Part shown: one piece after another, positions 50,677 through 57,598 of the stretch
Layout of the letters: each line of letters opens with the position of its first letter
Numbering within the stretch: position 1 is the first letter of the stretch
From: Rheinheimera sp. 4Y26
Lineage (GTDB): Bacteria > Pseudomonadota > Gammaproteobacteria > Enterobacterales > Alteromonadaceae
DNA: 64,000 bases
Assembly: GCF_025245835.1 (NCBI RefSeq)
Contig: NZ_JAOBWS010000006.1
Location: 1 to 64,000, forward strand
Direction: 5' to 3'
Made by a program: the position numbers and the translations under genes
Notes under the pieces: model-generated
Told to the model about the DNA's origin: nothing
What the model saw: the letters and a program-made list of their open reading frames with translations, nothing else
Databases searched by the model: none

Positions 50677-51210
50677 TTAATTCCTCAATTCAACCTGAAT
50701 TAAAGTGATAGGTTTTTGCTGAAGTTTAGTCATCAATTGCTCAAGATTTGCAACTTGAACTTTACAAGGTGGGCATGGATTGTTTGGATCTTCGGGGTTT
50801 TGAAACACTTTGGGGTCAAAGCCTACATTCAGTAATACAAATGAATCGGGAGATTTTAAAGATTGTTCAATCTGTGCTGCAATCTCAGGTGAAACTTTTT
50901 GGATCCCAGCAAAAGTATGCTCTGCTCTAAGCTCACTGCTAAGCTGGCTCGGTGCAGTTTGCAATTTATGCAACACTTCATCAGGCACTACTGTTTTACC
51001 TTCATGCACATAAAGTACTTTTTTGTCAGCATTAATCAACCAAAATTGCAGCGGTTGTGTATTTAGCTTAGTCATCACCCAACCTGGCATACTACCAACA
51101 GTGTTTATAATCTGCGGGTAAGATTGTTGTGCGTCTATTTTTCCGTCAGATTGATTTGCTGACACATCAAATAAAAACAAAGCAGCAAGTAATAATGTGA
51201 TTCTTTTCAT
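50677..51210 (-). CDS. Periplasmic CPPC protein, thioredoxin-like segments
   Basis: A 177-residue exported protein with a signal peptide ending near DVSA (residue 18). A CPPC motif lies at 146-149, inside a beta-alpha-beta pattern: hydrophobic strand FVLLNV (124-129), CPPCKVQVANLEQLMTKL, then strand ITLIQVEL (168-175). This resembles the first half of a TlpA-like thioredoxin fold, while the earlier segment FWLINADKKVLYVHEG (56-71) resembles the fold's last strands, so the order appears reversed. It may oxidise or reduce the two cysteines of the neighbouring peptide, or bind metal. First gene of the exporter operon. Confidence 0.6.
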   Translation of the reverse strand: MKRITLLLAALFLFDVSANQSDGKIDAQQSYPQIINTVGSMPGWVMTKLNTQPLQFWLINADKKVLYVHEGKTVVPDEVLHKLQTAPSQLSSELRAEHTFAGIQKVSPEIAAQIEQSLKSPDSFVLLNVGFDPKVFQNPEDPNNPCPPCKVQVANLEQLMTKLQQKPITLIQVELRN

Positions 51211-51239
51211 TGTTTAAATTTCCAGCATTTTAAAATTTA

Positions 51240-51276
51240 AACATCTCGAGCTATTGTTTCAATAACTCGAGATGTT
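51240..51276 (-). other. Strong intercistronic hairpin after the peptide gene
   Basis: An 11 bp perfect stem (51240-51250 with 51266-51276, AACATCTCGAG/CTCGAGATGTT) is extended inside by a further 5 bp (51252-51256 with 51260-51264). On the minus strand it is followed by TTAAATTTT. It lies nine bases past the peptide stop and 30 bases before the exporter operon, where it could allow partial read-through so that the peptide is made in excess over the transporter. Confidence 0.75.
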
Positions 51277-51285
51277 TTCACTATA

Positions 51286-51480
51286 TTACCATCTAACGAT
51301 TATTCCACACTCATAACCACTGTTTGTAACTTTACAATAAGCTTCACCACCCATAACTTGATGATTTTGAGCAGGAGTCTTTTGTGTAGAGTATGATGCT
51401 ACATTTTGTTTTGCGAAAACAGTAGGGGTTGTTGATGTAACAACTAAAGCAATAGCTAACAGAATTGATTTGTTAATCAT
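51286..51480 (-). CDS. Secreted two-cysteine peptide precursor
   Basis: A 64-residue precursor. Residues 1-23 form a Sec-type signal (MINKSILLAIALVV, cleavage likely after TVFA). The mature part is about 41 residues, polar at first, ending in an aromatic and cysteine-containing tail: a Gly-Gly at 44-45, Cys49, Cys58 and a terminal VRW. The two cysteines could form a disulfide. The adjacent exporter operon and hairpin suggest that this is its cargo, for example a bacteriocin or signalling peptide. AGGA lies nine bases before the ATG at 51480; the longer in-frame start at 51615 runs into IS sequence and is rejected. Confidence 0.6.
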   Translation of the reverse strand: MINKSILLAIALVVTSTTPTVFAKQNVASYSTQKTPAQNHQVMGGEAYCKVTNSGYECGIIVRW

Positions 51481-51513
51481 TTGAAAACGTCCTGTGTTTA
51501 ATGTTGATAATAA

Positions 51514-51528
51514 GAAACAAATTGTTTC
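51514..51528 (-). promoter_or_regulatory. 15 bp palindrome upstream of the peptide gene
   Basis: GAAACAA and TTGTTTC form a perfect inverted repeat around one base, 34 bases before the peptide start. It is a plausible operator for a dimeric regulator; no regulator gene is recognised in the module. Confidence 0.45.
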
Positions 51529-51624
51529 GTTTTGAAAATTATCATGTAATAAAAATGTGGTCAATAGAGCTACAGCAATTAAGCAGGCGCTAATAAAAAC
51601 CAGAGGCTCCCCCATAAACTGACA

Positions 51625-51885
51625 GACAAATGTATGTTTCGGATGAATCCGAACACTTAATCCGGTCCAATCCGAGCACTTGTAGTCATTTTTCCAAATC
51701 GTAGTCCGGAATGCCGATACGTCGTTTTTTTCTAACTAAATCAAATGGCAAGCTCGCCCTTGCTCAATGCATTTCGGAAAAGCTGACTATGGCAAAAAAG
51801 AGAGGAGGTATGAGCGACATGAGAGAGATTCTGAAACTTCGCTTTGATGCTGGCCTTAGCTTACGCTATATAGCAATTGTTGCAC
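51625..51885 (+). mobile_element. IS21-family left end with truncated istA
   Basis: The left part shows repeated AATCCGA(A/G)CACTT units (51646-51658 and 51669-51681), as in the multiple terminal repeats of IS21 elements. A frame from 51789 reads MAKKRGGMSDMREILKLRFD and continues AGLSLRYIA, matching the N-terminal helix-turn-helix of the IstA transposase. Similarity stops near 51885; the rest of istA and all of istB are missing. Confidence 0.7.
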
Positions 51886-52152
51886 CCTGGGGCCGCTATT
51901 GTTCGCAAGATACTGTTTTGCTTTGTGACCAGCAAGGGGTTAAAGCCCGCCCATGTACATACGCGAGCATGACTTCAAGGGAAGCCGCTTCGCTTAATAT
52001 TTCGATTCCGGGCAGTTGAAAGATGCAGTTCGGGGGCTTTGAAGTCAACTGAATGATACAAAACCAAACTAGCTTCATGATTGGCATAGTGCTGATCATG
52101 AAGATAGTTAGTTTTCCAGATCCGTCGATTCTATAGTTTACATTTTTCTAAA
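51886..52152. other. Right junction of the inserted module
   Basis: About 270 bases of sequence in which I recognise nothing. Short frames exist on both strands (up to 67 residues, minus strand) but none has a domain or ribosome site I can support. It may be debris of a further element. Confidence 0.4.
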
Positions 52153-53502
52153 CTAGTTTTTAAGAGTAACAAACTCTTCCGCCGAAGTCGGGTGTATCGC
52201 CACACAGTTATCAAAATCTGCTTTGGTGGCGCCCATTTTTATCGCCACGGCAAAACCCTGCAACATTTCGTCGGCGCCAAAACCTATCACATGTAAACCC
52301 ACTATTTTTTCGTTGGCCCCCTGACAAATCAGTTTCATCCGGGTGGGCTGGCGGTGCGAAGTAAGGGCGCTGTACATCGCAGTAAATTCACTTTGATAGA
52401 CTTTAATGCTGTCGCCAAATTCTGCTCTGGCTTCGTTTTCGGTCAAACCAATGGTGCCAATGGCCGGATGGGAAAACACCACTGTCGGCACCAGGTTGTA
52501 ATCCAGATGCAAATCAGTTTTGCCGTTAAACAGCCGCTCGGCCAACCGCCGGCCTGCCGCAACCGCAACTGGCGTTAGTGCCAGCCGGCCTGTGTTGTCG
52601 CCAATGGCATAAATGCCAGGCACATTGGTGTTCTGGTATTTATCGGTTTGAATAAAACCCTGAGCGTCCAATGCCACACCGGCAGCAGCTAAGTTTAAAT
52701 TTTCTGTGGCCGGGCTTCGGCCTATGGCCCAGATCAAAGAGTCCACTTCAAGCGTACCTCCATGACTGAGGCTGAGCGTTAAACTGCCATCCGGGTTTTT
52801 AACAACAGCCTGCACCTGGGTGTGCGGATGTAAAGTGACACCATCACGCGCCATTTGCTCGCTCAGGGTGGTCGACAACATCTCGTCAAAATGCCGCAGT
52901 GCTTTGTCGTGGCGCACTAATAAATGGGTCTGGCTGCCAAGCGCGTTGAAGACACCGGCAATTTCCACGGCTATATAACCTGCGCCCACCACAGCCACCC
53001 GCTTTGGTTGTTGCTGCAAAGCAAAAAAACCGTCGCTGTCGATACCAAGCTCAGCGCCCGGAATATCGGGCCAGCTTGGTTTGCCGCCTGTGGCAATACT
53101 AATGTGATCTGCACTGTACAGTTTGCCGTTTACTTCCACAGTGTTGGCACTTACAAAACGGCCAAAACCCTGGATCACAGTGACATTATTTTTGGCGAGA
53201 ACTCTATCGTAAGAGGCATGAATGCGGCTGATATAAGCTTCGCGGCTTTGAATTAATCTGCCCCAGTCCAAAGGCGGAGTGTCGGTGGCAAAACCATAGT
53301 CGGGCGCCAGTTTAAAAGCTTCTGCCACCTGGCCTGCAAACCACATGGCTTTTTTGGGCACACAACCGACATTGACGCAGGTGCCGCCCAGGGCTTTTGC
53401 TTCAATAATGGCGCATTTTTTACCATGGCTGGCGGCTCTGTTGGCGCTGGCGATACCGCCACTGCCACCGCCAATGGCGATATAGTCAAAATGTTCAGTC
53501 AT
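52153..53502 (-). CDS. gor: Glutathione-disulfide reductase
   Basis: A 449-residue FAD-dependent disulfide reductase that regenerates reduced glutathione with NADPH. The N-terminal FAD motif is [11 protein letters not shown] (11-21), the redox pair is C42 and C47 in [13 protein letters not shown], the NAD(P)H-binding motif [15 protein letters not shown] lies near 171-185, and the C-terminal HPTSAEE (H437, E442) completes the active site of the partner subunit. Length is normal. Weak ribosome site. Core gene flanking the inserted module. Confidence 0.92.
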   Translation of the reverse strand: MTEHFDYIAIGGGSGGIASANRAASHGKKCAIIEAKALGGTCVNVGCVPKKAMWFAGQVAEAFKLAPDYGFATDTPPLDWGRLIQSREAYISRIHASYDRVLAKNNVTVIQGFGRFVSANTVEVNGKLYSADHISIATGGKPSWPDIPGAELGIDSDGFFALQQQPKRVAVVGAGYIAVEIAGVFNALGSQTHLLVRHDKALRHFDEMLSTTLSEQMARDGVTLHPHTQVQAVVKNPDGSLTLSLSHGGTLEVDSLIWAIGRSPATENLNLAAAGVALDAQGFIQTDKYQNTNVPGIYAIGDNTGRLALTPVAVAAGRRLAERLFNGKTDLHLDYNLVPTVVFSHPAIGTIGLTENEARAEFGDSIKVYQSEFTAMYSALTSHRQPTRMKLICQGANEKIVGLHVIGFGADEMLQGFAVAIKMGATKADFDNCVAIHPTSAEEFVTLKN

Positions 53503-53685
53503 TTTATGATCCCGGATAAGGCGCCGCGCTGGGCGCTGCTTGATAATCTGACCTTGTTATATGGGGTCAGCTGCACAAATGCAAGGCCGGGTTTTGGGTA
53601 GTGGATTTGGTGAAAGCGCTGTATAGTAATACAGTTATCTGCCGCCAAAACTACTCTAAAAAACGCGACAACTCAGGAGCTTAGC

Positions 53686-55041
53686 ATGGATTTGTTTTTT
53701 GCCGCCGACAAGCTTTGGCCCTTGCTGACGCTGGGTCTGCTGCTGTTATGGGCTTTCACCGGCTGGCGCTCGCAGCAGCAACGCCAGCAGCAGGCACTGG
53801 AATTGATGCGGCTGCACACTGAGCTGACGGCCAGTCAGAGTCAACTGCAGCAACAACAGCAACAACATCGCGAGCTGCAACAGCAACAGGTGCAGCAACA
53901 ACAACATTATCTGCAGCTGAAAGAAAAATACGACCGGCTGACTGTGACTTTACAGGAGCGCCAGCAACATTTTCATAGTCAGCTGGCGTTATTGCAGGAA
54001 AATAAAGCACAGTTAAAACAAGAGTTTGAATTGCTTGCCAACGAAATTTTACAGCGTAAGGGCGAAGATTTTAAACTGCAGAGCAGCCAGAGTCTGCTGC
54101 AGTTATTGCAGCCGTTGCAGGCGGATATGAAAGGTTTTCGCGACAAAGTAGAGTCCATTCACACTGAAGAGCTGAAACAGCGGGCTGAACTTAAAACTGA
54201 GCTGATTAACCTGCAAAAGCTGAATTTTGCCATTACCGATCAGGCTGCCCGTTTAACCAATGCCTTGCAGGGCCAGAAAAAAACGCAGGGCAACTGGGGT
54301 GAGCTGATGCTGGAAAATGTGCTGGAAAACTCCGGTTTAAGGGCTGGGGTGGATTATCAGCGTGAAGTGAGTTTTCACACCGATGAAGGCCGGCGCCGGC
54401 CGGATGTGATTGTGTATCTGCCACAACAAAAACATCTGGTGATTGATGCCAAAACCTCTTTGGCGGCTTATACCCGTTATGTCAATGCTGAGCAGGACGA
54501 CGAGCGGCAACTGGCGCTGCGCCAGCATTGTCAGGCGGTGCAGGACCGTATTCTGGAGCTGGCCGATCGCAATTATTATCAGCTCAGTGGCCTCAATTCT
54601 CCTGAAGTGGTGTTTATGTTTATTCCAATTGAATCGGCTTACGTCGAAGCACTAAAACAGCAGCCGCTGTTGTATCAGCAAGCGCTGGAGCGCAATGTGC
54701 TGGTGGCAACGCCTACAACTTTGCTGACCAGTCTGAATATAGTGCGCCAGCTGTGGCGTTTTGAAGATCAGAATAAACACAGTGCAGAACTGGCGAGTCG
54801 CGCCGAAAAATTTTACGCCAAACTGACAGGTTTTCTGGAAAGTATGCAGGGGGTGGGCAAACAGCTGGACCGCGCCCGTGAAAGTTACGACAAAGCCTTT
54901 AGTCAGCTGTACAGTGGTAAAGGCAATTTAATTAAACAAGCCGCAGAATTTAAAGATTTAGGGGTGGCTGTTAAAACGGAAATGGCGGCTGATTTGCTGG
55001 AAAAAGCGCATCTGGAATTACCCTTGGCCGAAGACGAATGA
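53686..55041 (+). CDS. rmuC: DNA recombination protein RmuC
   Basis: A 451-residue RmuC: a membrane helix at residues 8-25, a glutamine-rich coiled coil (about 28-170) and the RmuC nuclease-like domain, with GNWGELMLENVLENSGLRAGVDY near 205-227 and VIDAKTSLAAYTRY near 251-264. RmuC limits inversions at short repeats. The ATG follows CAGGAG. Its stop overlaps the start of the next gene (ATGA). Confidence 0.92.
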   Translation: MDLFFAADKLWPLLTLGLLLLWAFTGWRSQQQRQQQALELMRLHTELTASQSQLQQQQQQHRELQQQQVQQQQHYLQLKEKYDRLTVTLQERQQHFHSQLALLQENKAQLKQEFELLANEILQRKGEDFKLQSSQSLLQLLQPLQADMKGFRDKVESIHTEELKQRAELKTELINLQKLNFAITDQAARLTNALQGQKKTQGNWGELMLENVLENSGLRAGVDYQREVSFHTDEGRRRPDVIVYLPQQKHLVIDAKTSLAAYTRYVNAEQDDERQLALRQHCQAVQDRILELADRNYYQLSGLNSPEVVFMFIPIESAYVEALKQQPLLYQQALERNVLVATPTTLLTSLNIVRQLWRFEDQNKHSAELASRAEKFYAKLTGFLESMQGVGKQLDRARESYDKAFSQLYSGKGNLIKQAAEFKDLGVAVKTEMAADLLEKAHLELPLAEDE

Positions 55042-55991
55042 AAAAAGACTCGCTGCGCTGTCGCGCTTTTTGTGTGCTAAAGCTGATGCTGCTGGCGCTG
55101 ACCAGCCTGCAGCTACAGGCTTTGCCGCAGCAAGCTGCTATTGTGGGACAGCAAGAACAGCAGAGTGCTGGTACAGCAGCACAGGCGCAGCAAAACCAGC
55201 AGTTACCACAAGTGCAAAACAGCCCTCAGCCTGAACCTTCGCCGCCGGCACAGGACTTGCCGGCAATCGCATCTGCCGATGCACCCTGCACCTTGGTTGC
55301 ACATCTGAATGAGTCCAGAGCAGACACCGAAGCTGAAGGTTTGCAGTTGCCGCGCTGGTACGACTTACACGCCAGATTATTACATTTATTGACCGACGAA
55401 GCGGGCTGCCAGCTGACAGTGGTTGGCAGCCCCTGGCCACGCTCTTTAGCTTTATTACAACAAGGCAAAATTGATCTGATGCTGACCATGTCGTACACCA
55501 AAGAACGGGCAGGTTATGCCGATTTTATTGGCGTGCACTATATGGAAGAATCGGTGCTGGTGCTGCATAAAAACTACCTGCATCTGGTACATCAGCTTAG
55601 TGATATCAATCTGTTACCCGGCAGTATCGGCGTGCTGCGCGACGCTTATTATGGTGACGCTTTTGAGCAGCTGCGCCATGAAAAAAGTTATCAGCCGTTT
55701 TTACAGTATGCCAGCAGCCTGACACAAAAGCTGAATATGCTAAAAAAAGGCCGGGTGCTTGGCATGATTGAAGATAAAACCCAGTATCTGGAATGGAGTC
55801 AGCTGTATCCTGAGTTGCGAGCGCAATATCGCCTCAGCCTGAGTTTGCATAAAGCACCCGTTTATATCGTTGCCAGCAAAGCCGGTGTGTCGCCAGAACT
55901 GCGGTTGCGTTTGCATCAGGCCTGGCAGCGGGTGTATGGCCAGGAAAAACATCGCGCTATTCTGGCCGAATTTGGCTGGACCTTAGAATAA
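55038..55991 (+). CDS. Periplasmic solute-binding protein (SBP_bac_3-like)
   Basis: A 317-residue exported protein. After the signal peptide (ending near LQALP, residue 29) comes a Gln/Pro-rich linker of about 45 residues and then a type II periplasmic-binding fold with LLQQGKIDLMLTMSYTKERAGYADF near 137-161 and the closing hinge region. Such domains bind amino acids or serve as sensors; no permease is nearby. It is coupled to rmuC by a four-base overlap, an unexpected pairing. Confidence 0.75.
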   Translation: MKKDSLRCRAFCVLKLMLLALTSLQLQALPQQAAIVGQQEQQSAGTAAQAQQNQQLPQVQNSPQPEPSPPAQDLPAIASADAPCTLVAHLNESRADTEAEGLQLPRWYDLHARLLHLLTDEAGCQLTVVGSPWPRSLALLQQGKIDLMLTMSYTKERAGYADFIGVHYMEESVLVLHKNYLHLVHQLSDINLLPGSIGVLRDAYYGDAFEQLRHEKSYQPFLQYASSLTQKLNMLKKGRVLGMIEDKTQYLEWSQLYPELRAQYRLSLSLHKAPVYIVASKAGVSPELRLRLHQAWQRVYGQEKHRAILAEFGWTLE

Positions 55992-56010
55992 AACGGCTGG
56001 CTGACTTTGT

Positions 56011-56559
56011 ATGACTACAAGCATTAACAAGGCTGCAAATAACAATCAGCCACAGTTACAGGTGGTATGGGTCGGTGGAGCGCTGGATAAATACACCCAG
56101 TTATTACGGCAATTTGTTGGACCAAATCAGCATTATTTTCAATGGTTTGAATACGCAGCCCTGGCGCGCTGGCTCAGACAACACCAGCAAGAGCCAGTCT
56201 TGCTGATTGGTCATAGTTATGGCGCCAGCACCGCAGCAGCCGTAGTGGCGGCCGGACATCCGGTGCAGCAGCTTATCACTATAGATCCGGTCAGCTGGCG
56301 CAAACCCGACGGCTGGGCGGTGCGCCAGTACGCCGGCCTGTGGCAGAATTATCTGGCGGCCGATGCCAGGCTGAATTTTGCCAATCTGGTGGCCAGATGT
56401 GGTGGTCAGTGGCAACAATGGCCGGCTTCTTTTGCCCATCAGCATAAACTGTTGCAGGCCGACCACGCCACTGTGGTAGCCAGAGCTTTATTGGACTGGC
56501 GGGCTGAACAACAAACTCAGGCAGCGTCAGAGCCAAAACCCCAGCCGTTACAAGGCTAA
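56011..56559 (+). CDS. Small alpha/beta hydrolase-like protein
   Basis: A 182-residue cytosolic protein with the nucleophile elbow LLIGHSYGASTAA near residues 65-77, a likely acid in ITIDPVSW and a histidine in ADHATV near 151-154. It is shorter than typical lipases and lacks a lid domain. Function unknown. No strong ribosome site; it follows the binding-protein gene by 19 bases. Confidence 0.65.
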   Translation: MTTSINKAANNNQPQLQVVWVGGALDKYTQLLRQFVGPNQHYFQWFEYAALARWLRQHQQEPVLLIGHSYGASTAAAVVAAGHPVQQLITIDPVSWRKPDGWAVRQYAGLWQNYLAADARLNFANLVARCGGQWQQWPASFAHQHKLLQADHATVVARALLDWRAEQQTQAASEPKPQPLQG

Positions 56560-56617
56560 ACCCAAAACATGGTGCACCCTGCGATGAAGCAGGGGGCCCG
56601 TCAAAACGGAACCCGAT

Positions 56618-57517
56618 ATGACAACAGCAACAACAAATCCGGAATGGCCGGGCCTCTGGCGCATGCTGGTGGCTATGTTATTGTCCGGCACCATTGGCTG
56701 GTTTGTGGTGGAAAGTGGCCAGAATACCGCCACTGTGGTGTTTTACCGCTGCCTGATTGGTGGGGCTGCCTTGTTGTTGTATCTGAGCTGGCAGCACGGC
56801 TGGCAACAATTAAACCGCAGTCAGGCCGGTTATCTGCTGCTCGGTGGTCTGGCGCTGGTGGCAAACTGGTTTTGTTTATTTGGTGCTTATCATTTAAGTT
56901 CGATTTCAATTGCTACTCTGGTGTATCACACCCAGCCCTTTTTTCTGTTATTGATCACCGCCTTATTACAGCGCCAACCGCCTTCGGCCTCACGCTGGGC
57001 CTGGCTGGCACTGGCGTTTTGTGGTGTGGCGCTGACCACAGGGCTGCAATTTGGTGGTGATCATCAGCAGTTGTGGTTGGGGGTGGGGTTGGCGGCACTG
57101 GCGGCCTGTTTATATGCGGTGGCCACTTTAACGACACGCAAACTCAGTGGTGTCGCACCGGCGCAAATTGCCGGTTTGCAGATGATGCTGGGGGTGTTGT
57201 TGATGTTACCAATGGACAAAACCAGCCTGAGTGAGCTGGCGCTGCCGTCTGCAGCGGCTTTGCTGACTTTGGGCTTGGTGCATACAGGTTTGATGTATAA
57301 CCTGATGTATAGCGCTTTTCAGCGCCTGCCGGTCAGCAGCATAGCGTTTTTATCTTTTGTCTATCCGCTGGTGGCGGTGCTGATTGATTTATGGTTTTAC
57401 CAGGTGGCGTTGTCGTTACTGCAGGTCGGCGGTATGGCGCTGATTGTACTGGCGATAGTGGCAAATCAGCGGCAATGGGCTTTCTGGCCTTTTACCGCGC
57501 AAGGGGAACGGGGCTGA
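56618..57517 (+). CDS. EamA/DMT-family transporter
   Basis: A 299-residue protein with ten hydrophobic helices in two EamA repeats; the helix GTIGWFVVESGQNTATVVFYR near 20-40 and the second-half TGLMYNLMYSAFQRLPVSSIA are family features. It is a metabolite exporter of unknown substrate, distinct from the cysM-linked EamA. GGAA lies seven bases before the ATG. Confidence 0.85.
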   Translation: MTTATTNPEWPGLWRMLVAMLLSGTIGWFVVESGQNTATVVFYRCLIGGAALLLYLSWQHGWQQLNRSQAGYLLLGGLALVANWFCLFGAYHLSSISIATLVYHTQPFFLLLITALLQRQPPSASRWAWLALAFCGVALTTGLQFGGDHQQLWLGVGLAALAACLYAVATLTTRKLSGVAPAQIAGLQMMLGVLLMLPMDKTSLSELALPSAAALLTLGLVHTGLMYNLMYSAFQRLPVSSIAFLSFVYPLVAVLIDLWFYQVALSLLQVGGMALIVLAIVANQRQWAFWPFTAQGERG

Positions 57518-57568
57518 TACAGAGCAGTGTGCACTCAACTTCGATGATTCAGCAGCAGTTATTCGGCA

Positions 57569-57598
57569 GCCGTTATTAAACTGCCGTTATTAAACTGC
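57569..57598. repeat. Short tandem duplication at a gene end
   Basis: A 15-base unit ending GTTATTAAACTG is present twice in a row, the second copy covering the last codon and stop of the hybrid kinase gene on the minus strand. Probably a recent slippage duplication in the intergenic region between convergent genes. Confidence 0.5.

Noticed and set aside
51896..52099. A 67-residue minus-strand frame next to the IS21 remnant.
   Set aside because: No ribosome site or recognisable domain; it may be debris of a mobile element, but I cannot support a call.
53800..53920. A CAG/CAA-rich repeat that looks like a microsatellite.
   Set aside because: It encodes the glutamine-rich coiled coil of RmuC, a normal feature of that protein.
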